DNA of 23,232 nucleotides. It comes from Plantago elongata (taxonomy: Eukaryota; Streptophyta; Magnoliopsida; Lamiales; Plantaginaceae). The position numbers were made by a program, and so were the translations under genes. Shown piece after piece: positions 9,657-18,677 of the stretch (positions are counted from its first letter, which is position 1; the number at the start of each line of letters is the position of its first letter). Location: positions 1-23,232 of the forward strand of contig JAYMSP010002623.1 of NCBI GenBank assembly GCA_036897095.1, given 5' to 3'. A model generated the notes under the pieces. It saw nothing but the letters and a program-made list of their open reading frames with translations. It made no database searches and was not told the DNA's origin.

Positions 9657-10800
9657 TCCATGTACTATGTGAGTTGGTCAAAATTATAACAACTTTGATG
9701 AAGTTAAGAAAACAAAAGAAGATGTAACATCAAGAACAAATGATGTATAATTAATTAGCTTCATAGTTACTAGTTAGGTAAGTCAATTAGTGTACTTATA
9801 AATTACTTGTCTATTTCAACATGTTGTTTGTCTTGCTTTGGTTTATTTTGGGAGACTTTATAACAACAAACTACTTATTAGTAAAAACTTCATACATATA
9901 GCCATCCATTGAGACAAATTCAATTTCATATGAGAAATATTAAAGTAACACAACATATCATACTCAAATTCTTCAAAACTCATGAATTACGATAGGAGAA
10001 TCAGATTCATGTGCAACTTTACTGGTTAAGTAACAATTTTGCAAACTTACTCTCCCTACTTCGACATTCAAGAAATCAAGGCACGTAAGTAAAGTAACAC
10101 AATCATGGAGGAGTGGAATACGATATGTACTATTTTTTCCTTCACTAAAGGTTTTTACTTAGAAGATTTTAATGAGGCATCAATCCTTGGCCATATATGC
10201 AATAAATTAATTTGTAGATAATGAAAATTTAACACGTAATCTTTAATAATACGATTTTTTAAAAATTTTTATACTAACATTATCTATAAATTATTCACAT
10301 ATTAAGTTTGAAAACAATAATCATGAAAATTCAAAATAGAAATGAAACTGGAACAAAGAAATATCTATATAACAATGGCATGTCAAATGAGAAGATAATC
10401 ATGGTCATCACAGTATCAACAAAGCATATTTATTAAATGGGAATTAAAATTTTACCTATAAATAACGGTTTGTTTTTGAAATAATTAAATTAAAAGTATT
10501 TAAATTAATTTCTTTCATAATCAATTTTTCAACTACAGTTTTATATCAATCGATACCTAAGTTTGATGGCATTTCTTATGCGACGAAGCTATACCAAATT
10601 GAATGGGTAAACAATCGGAGACTGGGAACAAGATACATGGGTGAAGCACGTGTGATGTTCCGACCAATGTCCTCCCTCAAGCGTGTGAAAGAGTCAGATA
10701 CAATCGAGACCAAAACTTAAATTAATTTCAAACAAACACTTAAAAATATGAATACATACAATATATTTAAAAAAAGTAAAGTATAATAGTATAGAGCCAC
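9657..10800. other. Intergenic: kinase 3' region and upstream region of the MCTP gene
   Basis: The first few hundred bases are AT-rich and presumably hold the kinase 3' UTR and poly(A) region; no single polyadenylation signal stands out. No reading frame, RNA gene or mobile-element end was recognised. A G-box core CACGTG at 10,647-10,652 is the only regulatory-type word I would mark, and a single 6-mer is weak evidence. Confidence 0.4.
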
Positions 10801-10802
10801 AT

Positions 10803-10841
10803 TACATACATACACATACATACATACATACATACATACAT
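10803..10841 (+). repeat. (CATA)n microsatellite
   Basis: About nine CATA/TACA tetranucleotide units run with one interruption (TACACA near 10,812). The tract lies roughly 100-200 bp upstream of the inferred leader of the MCTP gene, so its length may vary between individuals. No function is claimed. Confidence 0.85.
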
Positions 10842-11058
10842 TCTTTTTGAAAAAATGAAAAAAAGCAATACATACCATACATAGAGACCATGAGTATTAG
10901 TACAGGACAAGGCCAAAAAGCAGAAAAGAGATACACAGTACAACACTCACAACACATTCTAGTATCGGTGAGTAGCAGGTAGTAGTAGAAGTGAGTTCAC
11001 AAACCAAAGAAAAGATTCATTCACCAGATCTACCTTTCTTCCTCCTTCTCTCTGATAC

Positions 11059-11549
11059 AAGTAAATTCTCAATTTGTAAGGGTATGTATATCACTTCTTC
11101 TGCATTACTAGTTCAAAGATTCGATTTTTATTTGCTTCTATACCTGTTGTTACTGCTTCTTATGTTCATTGCCCTTGTCTTTTTGAGATTTAACTTGCAG
11201 ATTTGAGTTAGATGTGCTAATTTATGTACTTTTTCCTTTTTTGAATTTTTGTCTATTTGTTCATAGCTTGGGTTGTATTGTATCTGAATATTCTGGAATA
11301 CAAGATTGTCCCTTTCTGGTGATCTCTATAGGGTATCGGATGCTTTTTAGTCTATTTGCTTATGAATCTTGCTTTTTTCTGTTTGATATGAACTGTGGTT
11401 AGTCCAAGATTCAATTTTTGAGAATGGTCCTAATGCTTGTGTATGTAGTGGTGTGCTCTTTTGTAATGTTTAAGGTCGGTGTGCAAATTAGGGCTTACAA
11501 ATTATGTTTAAGGTGTGTCTAATACGAAAACTTAAATCTATGTTTGTAG
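11059..11549 (+). other. Probable 5' UTR intron of the MCTP3/4-like gene
   Basis: The segment is T-rich. It begins at a donor-like ATACAA|GTAAAT (11,059) or TTTGTAA|GGGTATG (near 11,081) just after a CT-rich leader (TTTCTTCCTCCTTCTCTCTG). It ends at ATGTTTGTAG|GG (acceptor 11,548-11,549), 16 nt before the first in-frame ATG. Short reading frames inside are T-rich artefacts. A leader intron in front of an otherwise intronless coding region is plausible for this gene type, but the donor is not fixed by the sequence. Confidence 0.55.
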
Positions 11550-11565
11550 GGTGCTGAGGACTACG

Positions 11566-13881
11566 ATGATGCAGAGGCCCCCACAGGAGGATTTCTCCCT
11601 CAAGGAGACCAAACCCCACCTCGGTGGGGGGAAGGTCACGGGAGATAAACTAACGAGCACCTATGACCTCGTCGAGCAGATGCAGTACCTTTACGTCCGG
11701 GTGGTGAAGGCAAAGGATTTACCTGCCAAGGATGTCACTGGGAGCTGTGACCCTTATGTTGAGGTCAGGCTTGGAAACTATAAGGGCACAACCCGGCATT
11801 TTGAGAAGAAGTCGAACCCAGAGTGGAATCAGGTCTTTGCTTTCTCAAAGGATCGTATCCAGGCTTCTGTGCTCGAGGTTACTGTTAAAGATAAGGATTT
11901 CGTGAAGGATGACTTTATGGGCCGGGTTCTATTTGATCTGAATGAGATCCCCAAAAGGGTCCCTCCAGATAGTCCTCTTGCCCCACAGTGGTATCGGTTG
12001 GATGATAGAAAGAATGACAAGGTTAAAGGAGAGTTGATGTTGGCTGTTTGGATGGGGACTCAAGCCGACGAGGCGTTTCCTGAAGCATGGCACTCGGATG
12101 CTGCAACAGTTGCCGGTGGAGAAGGTGTTGCAAGTATCAAGTCCAAAGTTTATTTGTCACCTAAGCTTTGGTACCTGAGAGTTAATGTAATTGAGGCTCA
12201 GGACTTGATACCAGGTGATAAAACCCGCTTCCCTGAAGTATATGTGAAGGCTATTTTGGGTAATCAGGCATTGAGGACAAGAGTGTCCATGAGTAAAAGC
12301 ATCAATCCCATGTGGAATGAGGATTTGATGTTTGTGGCTGCTGAACCATTTGAAGAGCCCCTTATTTTGAGTGTAGAAGATCGAGTTGCACCGAACAAAG
12401 ATGAAGTTCTTGGGCGGTGTGCTATTCCTTTACAATTTGTTGACAGAAGGTTGGATCACAGACCGGTGAACACGAGGTGGCATAATCTTGAGAAGCATGT
12501 GATTATTGAAGGTGAAAAGAAGGAAATGAAGTTTGCCAGTAAGATTCACATGAGGGTTTGTTTGGAAGGTGGTTACCATGTCCTTGACGAGTCAACTCAC
12601 TACAGCAGTGATCTGAGGCCAACAGCAAAGCAGTTGTGGAAGTCAAGCATTGGAGTTTTGGAGTTGGGGATATTGAATGCTCATGGTCTCTCACCTATGA
12701 AATCGAAAGATGGGCGGGCAACTACAGATGCTTATTGTGTTGCCAAGTATGGGCAGAAGTGGGTGAGGACAAGGACTATAATTGATAGTTTTGCCCCAAA
12801 GTGGAATGAGCAGTACACTTGGGAAGTTTTTGATCCTTGCACTGTTGTGACCATTGGTGTGTTTGATAACTGCCACCTGCACGGTGGAGATAAGGCAAGA
12901 GACTCAAGGATTGGGAAGGTCAGGATCCGACTATCTACTCTAGAAACTGACCGTGTGTACACACATTCATATCCTCTTCTGGTTTTACATCCTACTGGGG
13001 TGAAAAAGATGGGCGAAATTCATTTGGCAGTAAGATTCACCTGCTCGTCCCTGTTAAACATGATGCATATGTACTCGCAACCGCTTTTGCCCAAAATGCA
13101 CTATATCCATCCATTGACGGTGAGTCAGCTTGACAGTTTGAGGCACCAAGCTACTCAAATTGTTTCCATGAGGCTAAGTCGTGCTGAGCCGCCTCTTAGG
13201 AAAGAAGTGGTGGAGTATATGCTTGATGTGGGTTCTCACATGTGGAGCATGAGGCGAAGTAAAGCTAATTTCTTCCGAATCATGAATGTCTTTAGTGGGT
13301 TAATTGCTGTTGGAAAGTGGTTTGATCAAATATGCAACTGGAAAAACCCCATCACCACAGTTCTCATTCACATCCTGTTCTTGATACTGGTCCTGTACCC
13401 GGAACTTATTTTACCAACCATTTTTCTTTACTTGTTCTTGATTGGTGTGTGGTACTATAGATGGAGACCGAGGAAACCTTCTCACATGGATACTCGCATA
13501 TCTTGTGCTGATAATGCGCATCCAGATGAGCTTGATGAGGAGTTCGATTCATTCCCAACTTCGCGTGCTCCAGATCTTGTGCGTATGAGGTATGATCGTC
13601 TGAGAAGCATTGCTGGAAGGATACAGACGGTGGTTGGTGACTTGGCCACGCAAGGTGAAAGGCTACAATCCCTGCTGAGCTGGAGAGACCCGAGAGCAAC
13701 AGCTCTGTTTGTCATCTTCTGTCTGCTTGCTGCTATTATTCTTTATGTAACGCCGTTTCAAGTGGTGGCGCTTCTTACAGGGTTTTATGTGCTGAGACAT
13801 CCTAGGTTCCGGTACAAGCTGCCTTCTGTGCCACTGAATTTCTTCCGAAGGTTACCGGCAAGAACTGACTGCATGTTATGA
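11566..13881 (+). CDS. FTIP3: MCTP family protein, FTIP3/FTIP4 (MCTP3/MCTP4)-like
   Basis: One uninterrupted frame of 771 residues encodes a multiple-C2-domain and transmembrane-region protein. The frame is open upstream to a GTG at 11,551, but the first ATG is 11,566, giving MMQRPPQEDF, the usual start of this subgroup. C2 domains lie at about 40-145 (Asp in GSCDPYVEV and the KDKD loop), 200-310 (first Ca-binding Asp absent, FPEVYVKA) and 361-475 (TTDAYC, VFDN). The C-terminal phosphoribosyltransferase_C region (565-771) has hydrophobic hairpins at about 596-630 and 711-743, and the protein ends RRLPARTDCML. In Arabidopsis MCTP3/MCTP4 tether ER to plasma membrane at plasmodesmata and FTIP3/4 control STM trafficking in shoot meristems. 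Assignment to this subgroup rests on recalled family sequence, not a search. The gene converges on FTIP1. Confidence 0.92.
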   Translation: MMQRPPQEDFSLKETKPHLGGGKVTGDKLTSTYDLVEQMQYLYVRVVKAKDLPAKDVTGSCDPYVEVRLGNYKGTTRHFEKKSNPEWNQVFAFSKDRIQASVLEVTVKDKDFVKDDFMGRVLFDLNEIPKRVPPDSPLAPQWYRLDDRKNDKVKGELMLAVWMGTQADEAFPEAWHSDAATVAGGEGVASIKSKVYLSPKLWYLRVNVIEAQDLIPGDKTRFPEVYVKAILGNQALRTRVSMSKSINPMWNEDLMFVAAEPFEEPLILSVEDRVAPNKDEVLGRCAIPLQFVDRRLDHRPVNTRWHNLEKHVIIEGEKKEMKFASKIHMRVCLEGGYHVLDESTHYSSDLRPTAKQLWKSSIGVLELGILNAHGLSPMKSKDGRATTDAYCVAKYGQKWVRTRTIIDSFAPKWNEQYTWEVFDPCTVVTIGVFDNCHLHGGDKARDSRIGKVRIRLSTLETDRVYTHSYPLLVLHPTGVKKMGEIHLAVRFTCSSLLNMMHMYSQPLLPKMHYIHPLTVSQLDSLRHQATQIVSMRLSRAEPPLRKEVVEYMLDVGSHMWSMRRSKANFFRIMNVFSGLIAVGKWFDQICNWKNPITTVLIHILFLILVLYPELILPTIFLYLFLIGVWYYRWRPRKPSHMDTRISCADNAHPDELDEEFDSFPTSRAPDLVRMRYDRLRSIAGRIQTVVGDLATQGERLQSLLSWRDPRATALFVIFCLLAAIILYVTPFQVVALLTGFYVLRHPRFRYKLPSVPLNFFRRLPARTDCML

Positions 13882-14245
13882 GCAGCGAGATGGGTGGTGA
13901 TGTGAGTTGAATCTCTCCAGGCTTGCGGCGTAATACGTGAGCTGTGCCTTGTGAAACTGGCATCTTCCTTGGAGGATCAGGTTCTCTTTATTTATTAGGT
14001 TGTGTTGTTAAGTTTAATTCATATGTTCTGGACCATGTTATGTTGATGTTTCCTGGTGTTATTTTGTTAACATTATGCTTGAGATGGGACTTGTTAAATA
14101 CTTAAATGAATGAATGTTTGGGATCAAGTGATAGGTAATTACCTCGAATTTCTTATATGCATTTGGTATATCAGTAATTCAGTATAGAGGTTTTAATTAG
14201 ACAGTGGCTGTTTTACCGGATGGATGAGATCAGCATAAGATTGAG
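13882..14245 (+). other. 3' UTR and downstream of the MCTP3/4-like gene
   Basis: After the TGA at 13,879-13,881 the sequence becomes T-rich and non-coding, with TTTATTTATTAGGTTGTG and AAATGAATGAATG stretches that could serve as far-upstream or near-upstream poly(A) elements. No strict AATAAA fixes the cleavage site. No other gene is seen before the SINE. Confidence 0.4.
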
Positions 14246-14458
14246 GTTATTGATTTTTTTAATTATTATTGAACATGAAATATAGCATTACAATTACAAT
14301 TGTCGAACAAGACGAATTTATCAATCGATTGTAGATGCAAATAACCACCAATCTCTATTTAGAGAATATAATCACCCATTTCGGAGAATCTAACTCGTGA
14401 CCTCATCTCATGGTTACGGGGTGTCTCAGCTTGCCACTCGGCTACAAATGTTATTGAT
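14246..14458 (-). mobile_element. tRNA-derived SINE with 9-bp target-site duplications
   Basis: Read on the minus strand, the element starts CATTTGTAGCCGAGTGGCAA, containing a box A (TAGCCGAGTGG). About 40 nt later comes a degenerate box B, CGAGTTAGATTCTCC (consensus GAGTTCGAATCTCC). It ends in an A-rich tail, AATTAAAAAAA. Perfect 9-bp direct repeats GTTATTGAT flank it (14,246-14,254 and 14,450-14,458 on the plus strand), leaving a 195-bp body. Box A, box B, tail and duplications together are diagnostic of LINE-mobilised SINE insertion. It is probably fairly recent, since the duplications are identical. Confidence 0.85.
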
Positions 14459-14709
14459 ACCTTGTGTTAAATACGGTGAAAACTTCATACAGTTATATCG
14501 TCGGGTCAGGAAAAAAGTAACGCTATCTCCTGATCTACAAAGTGTACAACTTATTCCCTGACTATCTCATCTGATTTTGACATTGGTATATGTCTGTGCA
14601 TGGGGCACTCCAGATTACATAAATGAAGGGTGATTTGCAATTTTGGTTGTCTAAGTTAAGTTCTTGTTTGAATTTGGTCCAACCGGTTTTTATTCTAGCA
14701 AAATTTTGT

Positions 14710-14788
14710 CTAGTATGACTCTTGTCGTAAGCAAGAAAATAAAGATGGGAAAACACATTCGACTAGTATGACTGATATCGTAAGCAAC
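14710..14788 (+). repeat. Two 26-bp direct repeats
   Basis: CTAGTATGACT....TCGTAAGCAA occurs at 14,710-14,735 and again at 14,763-14,788, 53 bp apart, with three or four differences. The surrounding 14,460-15,010 tract is non-coding and presumably contains the poly(A) sites of both converging MCTP genes. Confidence 0.7.
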
Positions 14789-15015
14789 AAGTCAAGGAAG
14801 AAAATCAATTAAACCAGCAAATAATAACATACCAACTGGTACACTAAAACTTTAATATAATGCCATAATAGGAATACAAACAGTGTATCCGCAAATTTAA
14901 TTAAGTTACGTTTAAATCATCATAAATCGAAACACATTTGTGGTTTATAAATCTATATGCATAAATAAACCAAACCAAAAGAACCGCTCAGTGTACCAAC
15001 AAGACAGACTTACTT

Positions 15016-15095
15016 GATTTTCGGTTAGATCATCGTTGAACGACTCAGAGAAGATTAGCATGGTCCGTACACAAGTATCAGACCGTGAAATGGAT
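15016..15095 (+). pseudogene. U6 snRNA-like relic
   Basis: GAACGA (15,038) is followed by CAGAGAAGATTAGCATGG (15,046-15,063), identical to the central region of plant U6 snRNA, including most of the ACAGAGA box and the AGC triad. Downstream, ACACAAGTAT and GTGAAATGG (15,085-15,093) parallel the U6 GCGCAAGGAT and GAGAAATGG blocks. Upstream, TTCGGTTAGATCATCG loosely matches the U6 5' end. Spacing is close to U6 (about 100 nt), with deletions. There is no T-run terminator after the 3' end and no USE/TATA pair of plant U6 promoters before it, so this is a degenerate copy. It ends 11 bp from the FTIP1 stop codon and is antisense to the expected FTIP1 3' UTR. Confidence 0.65.
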
Positions 15096-15105
15096 GTATC
15101 TTACA

Positions 15106-17457
15106 CTAGAGCATGCTATCTGCTCGTGCAGGCAATCTGCGAAAGAAGCTACTGGGAGCCGATGGCATCTTGCTCCGGAATCTGGGATGCCGAAGCAAAA
15201 ACATCCCTACCAACAAAATCACAATCCTGAAAGGAGTAATGTATAATGCAACAGCTGCAAACATACAGAAAACTATGTAAATACTGGTTGCTCTTGGATC
15301 CCTCCAGCTCAGCAATGCATGAAATCTTTCACCCTGTGTTGCCATATCCCCTACAACTGTCTGTATCCTCCCTGCTACACTTCTCAGCCTATCGTACCTC
15401 ATCCGCACCACATCTGCAGCTTTCGACGTTGGAAAAGTATCGAATTCTTCATCCATCTCGTCTGGATGAACAGCCTCCGCCCAGGATAGCTTGGTGTCCA
15501 TATGTGGGGGGTGTCTGGGCCGATACCTATAGTTCCACAGCCCGATCAAGAACATGTACAGAAATGCAGTTGGAAGGATTAGTTCCGGGTAGCAGATGAG
15601 TATGAAGAAAAGGATGTGGACCAACACCGTGGTGATAGGATTCTTCCATTTGCAAACATCGTCGAGCCACTTATTCATGGAGATGAGGCCGGAGAATAGG
15701 GAGACGGTACGAAAGAAATTGGCTTTGCTTCTCCTCATGCTCCACATGTGTGAATCGACGTCTAACATGTACTCTACGACTTCCTTCTTCACTGGGGGCT
15801 CGGCTCGTCCCAATCTTGATGAAACAATATTCATTGCTTGGTACCTCAGGCTATCCAATTGTGAAACTGTGAATGGGTGAAGGTAGTGCATTTTAGGAAG
15901 CAAGGGACGGCCGTAGAGGTACATCATGTGAGCCAACGATAGGCAAGTGAAACGGAAGGCTAGCTGAAGTTCACCCATCTTTTTCAATCCGGACGGTTGA
16001 AGGACAAGGAGAGGGTAAGAGTGTGTGTAGATCCTGTCGGTTTCTAATGTTGAGAGGCGAATCCTAACTTTACCTATACGCGAATCTTTCCCATTCCCTC
16101 CGAGATGGCTGTTGTCGAACACACCTAATGTTATAACAGTGCAGGGATCATACACCTCCCAGGTATATTGCTCATTCCATTTCGGATCCGTGCTTTCGAC
16201 TATGGTTCGTGTCCTGACCCACTTCTGACCGTATTTTGCCACACAATAGGCATCGGTTGTTTTTCTACCACCTTCCTTTGTTTTCATAGGGGTGAGCCCT
16301 TGTGCACTCAAGATCCCAACTTCAAGAATCCCAATAGGTTTCTTCCATAGCTGCCTAGCAGTTGGCCTTTGATCACTTATATACATGGTGGACTCATCCA
16401 ACACATGGTATCCACCCTCAAGACAAGCTCGGAGATGAATCCGAGTTGAGAACTTAAGCTCCTTTCTTCGATCTCCTTCCAGAACTCCGAACCCAAACCT
16501 TTCAAGGTTAAACCAACGGGAATGCACTTCCCTGTGGTCCAGACGCTTTTCGAAGACATTTAAAGGTAAACTTATTCTCCCAACAAGTTCATCTTTGTTA
16601 GGGACTACCTTGTTCTCAACAGTGAGGACTAGTTGCTCTTCGAAAGGCTCAGCTGCGACGAAGATCAAGTCTTCGTTCCAAAACGGATTGGTAGTTTTGG
16701 TTGGACATAATTTAGTCTTTAGAGTCTGATTTCCCACTTGTGCCTTAACAAGAACTTGAGGAAGCTGGCTTTTGTTCTCCGACTCAACATCCTGTGCTTC
16801 GATGATGTTAACTCGGAGGTACCACAGCTTCGGCGAGACATACACCTTGGACCTGACACTATACACAGCTTCACCATGAAGTGAAGCAGCATCCGAATGC
16901 CATGCCTCAGGGAATGCTTCATCAGCTTGTGTTCCCATCCAAACTGCAAGCATAACTTCCCCCCTGACTTTACTTTCGCCTCGACGATCCTCAAGCCTAT
17001 ACCACTGTGGTGCTAACGGGCTATCGGGTGGAACTCGTGTAGGCACTTCGTTCATATCAAACACGACTTTCCCGATGTAATCATCTCTCCCAACCATCTC
17101 CCTGTCTCGTACATAAACTTCCAGAACAGAAGACTGGATCTTTTCCTTTGAGAAGGCGAACACTTGATACCACTCCGGACTCGTCTTCTTCTCAAACCGC
17201 TGCGTTTTTCCTTTGTAATTCCCGAGCTTCACCTCCACGTAAGGATCGCAGCTTCCCGTGACAGAATTTGTGGGAAGGTTCTGTGCCTTGACGACTCGAA
17301 CATACAGATAGTACATTTGTTCAACAAGGTCGTACGTGCTCGTGAGCCTGTCCGTTCCAATCCATCCGCCGCCACCACGAACTCCTCCATGCGGCCACCG
17401 CTCGCCTAGCTGCGGCTTCGTGTCTTTGATCTTGTACTCATCTTGTGTGCTGCTCAT
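15106..17457 (-). CDS. FTIP1: MCTP family protein, FT-interacting protein 1 (MCTP1)-like
   Basis: A single uninterrupted 783-residue frame encodes a second MCTP. The start ATG (17,457) has no upstream ATG in the 100-nt leader. The N-terminus with LGERWPHGG...GWIG before STYDLVEQM is a signature I recognise from Arabidopsis FTIP1. C2 domains lie at about 48-155 (GSCDPYVEV, RDRE loop), 211-318 (Ca-binding Asp lost, LPQVLVKA) and 374-488 (TTDAYC, VFDN). The PRT_C membrane region covers 575-783, with hydrophobic segments at about 608-642 and 722-755 and the end RRLPARADSML. FTIP1 acts in the ER and at plasmodesmata of phloem companion cells, where it is needed for export of the florigen FT to sieve elements. 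Everything expected for function is present. Orthology is inferred from recalled family sequence. Confidence 0.92.
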   Translation of the reverse strand: MSSTQDEYKIKDTKPQLGERWPHGGVRGGGGWIGTDRLTSTYDLVEQMYYLYVRVVKAQNLPTNSVTGSCDPYVEVKLGNYKGKTQRFEKKTSPEWYQVFAFSKEKIQSSVLEVYVRDREMVGRDDYIGKVVFDMNEVPTRVPPDSPLAPQWYRLEDRRGESKVRGEVMLAVWMGTQADEAFPEAWHSDAASLHGEAVYSVRSKVYVSPKLWYLRVNIIEAQDVESENKSQLPQVLVKAQVGNQTLKTKLCPTKTTNPFWNEDLIFVAAEPFEEQLVLTVENKVVPNKDELVGRISLPLNVFEKRLDHREVHSRWFNLERFGFGVLEGDRRKELKFSTRIHLRACLEGGYHVLDESTMYISDQRPTARQLWKKPIGILEVGILSAQGLTPMKTKEGGRKTTDAYCVAKYGQKWVRTRTIVESTDPKWNEQYTWEVYDPCTVITLGVFDNSHLGGNGKDSRIGKVRIRLSTLETDRIYTHSYPLLVLQPSGLKKMGELQLAFRFTCLSLAHMMYLYGRPLLPKMHYLHPFTVSQLDSLRYQAMNIVSSRLGRAEPPVKKEVVEYMLDVDSHMWSMRRSKANFFRTVSLFSGLISMNKWLDDVCKWKNPITTVLVHILFFILICYPELILPTAFLYMFLIGLWNYRYRPRHPPHMDTKLSWAEAVHPDEMDEEFDTFPTSKAADVVRMRYDRLRSVAGRIQTVVGDMATQGERFHALLSWRDPRATSIYIVFCMFAAVALYITPFRIVILLVGMFLLRHPRFRSKMPSAPSSFFRRLPARADSML

Positions 17458-17640
17458 CTTGTGATCAACAAGCCTTGATACTTGTTCAGGAACTTATAAA
17501 ATTGATGAACTGTGTATTTGATCAGTTGTTTGATGAAATGATTAAAAGGTTACAAGCACTTATTTTCCTTTGATGGTAGAAAAAAGATGTTCAGAAAGAT
17601 TCGATCCAGCGTATATATCAGAAAAAGGGAGATCTCAATG
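17458..17640 (-). promoter_or_regulatory. FTIP1 leader and possible core promoter
   Basis: On the minus strand, TATATACGC (about 17,618 down to 17,610) could be a TATA box, placing the transcription start near 17,580 and giving a leader of about 120 nt. That leader has no upstream ATG. Positioning is inferred from the motif alone. Nothing else distinctive is seen out to 17,840. Confidence 0.3.
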
Positions 17641-17844
17641 ACTATCCATATTCACAAAAGCTGTCTTTTGGAATTGAACATGTATAATTTTTCTTCCCGT
17701 ATTAGATTTTTAAGATTCTTGGCATATTTTACTACAAACTGCTCCCCGAACATCTTCAGTGCTCAGGTTTTCTGCATCACCTTCTTTTCTAATTTTATAT
17801 TCATTGCTATCATGTAGCTTAAGACTCACGTATCCTAAAAAAAG

Positions 17845-18405
17845 ACCGTCGCTAGATAACTTATTCGGAAATGAATTTATATAATTAAAAAATTAACTAT
17901 GTTATTAATAAACACATTTATATTTTTAATATTAGAGGATTTATTATATACAACTATACTTATTTCATTAACATAAATATTTTAATTGATAACATAAGCG
18001 AATATATTTGTAAACATGATCCATCTCTAGATAAAAATGATCTCTTATGAGATTTTGTGTTATGTGTCATAATAGACGGTCTCTAGATAAGTATAACTTA
18101 TTAAAGACAGATCTATATTGTTAAGAAATCAGCCATGTCATTAGTGAATACATTCATATTTTCTACATTGAAGTATTTTTCATATTACAACAAAACTTAT
18201 TTTGTTAACAATATAAATATTTTGATTAATAAAATGGGTGAATTAACAACGAAATGCAGTTTAGTTGGTAAGACACTTCACCTCCAACCTAAAGGTCAGA
18301 GTTCGAATCAACTTTGTTGTTTCAAAAAAATAAATAACATGAGTGAATATTATTTGTAATATGGTCCGTCTCTAGATAAAGACCGTTTCACACAAGATTT
18401 TGTGT
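17845..18405. repeat. Tandem duplication of a ~228-bp repeat unit
   Basis: Copy A (17,845-18,072) and copy B (18,073-18,405) start with GACCGTCGCTAGATA and GACGGTCTCTAGATA. Both continue through A(T/C)CATGT(T/C)ATTA, ACTTATTT(C/T)(A/G)TTAACA, AATATTTT(A/G)ATT and CC(A/G)TCTCTAGATAAA, and both end in AGATTTTGTGTT. Copy B is longer by about 105 bp because of the tRNA-like insertion at 18,244-18,338. The repeat resembles an abundant plant interspersed element, but I cannot name the family. Confidence 0.75.
18234..18348 (+). mobile_element. Short tRNA-derived SINE inside repeat copy B
   Basis: The ~95-bp body (18,244-18,338) contains a box A-like TAGTTGGTAAGA and a perfect box B core GTTCGAATC (18,301-18,309). 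AACAAC (18,245) complements GTTGTT (18,316-18,321) as an acceptor-stem remnant, and a CAAAAAAATAAATAA tail follows. Flanking ATGGGTGAAT (18,234-18,243) and ATGAGTGAAT (18,339-18,348) are target duplications differing at one base. Copy A of the surrounding repeat lacks the insert and shows the matching empty site (ATAAGCGAAT region, near 17,995). Stems are degenerate, so a functional tRNA is unlikely. Confidence 0.75.
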
Positions 18406-18522
18406 TTCTCCAAATATACCATTTAGTGGATACATTTACAATCAGATTTTACTCCCACATTCTAATTTTTATATATTAAGTTAACGCGTATTTTTAACAT
18501 TCCATCTCACTCGTAATTGTAG

Positions 18523-18564
18523 CATATTATATTCAAACAAGATCATATTATATTCAAACAAGAT
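18523..18564 (+). repeat. Exact 21-bp tandem duplication
   Basis: CATATTATATTCAAACAAGA plus T occurs twice head to tail with no mismatch (18,523-18,543 and 18,544-18,564). Perfect identity suggests a recent slippage or repair event. Confidence 0.9.
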
Positions 18565-18677
18565 TACTTTTCTTTTATGCTATGAATCAATGCACATGAA
18601 TTACAAGCTAGTAACTGAGAGAGTAGTAATTGCATTAATGTAATTCGAAGATTGGCCTCTTGAGATCAATTTGTACT

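Noticed and set aside
11551-11565. Extension of the MCTP3/4-like protein upstream to a GTG start
   Set aside because: Plant nuclear genes start at ATG. The GTG lies directly after the inferred leader-intron acceptor, and the ATG at 11,566 gives the normal family N-terminus.
13406-13715. Minus-strand reading frames of 77-97 codons inside the MCTP3/4-like gene
   Set aside because: They are antisense shadows of a strongly conserved coding frame and show no protein character.
15016-15095. A functional U6 snRNA gene
   Set aside because: The 3' half is diverged and shortened. No T-run terminator follows, and no upstream USE/TATA of plant U6 genes precedes it.
15246-15880. Plus-strand reading frames of 94-117 codons inside FTIP1
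   Set aside because: They overlap the conserved FTIP1 membrane domain on the other strand and have no recognisable domain.
18245-18321. A functional tRNA gene
   Set aside because: Box B is perfect and the acceptor ends partly pair, but the D and T stems do not pair properly. An A-tail and target duplications mark it as a retroposed copy.
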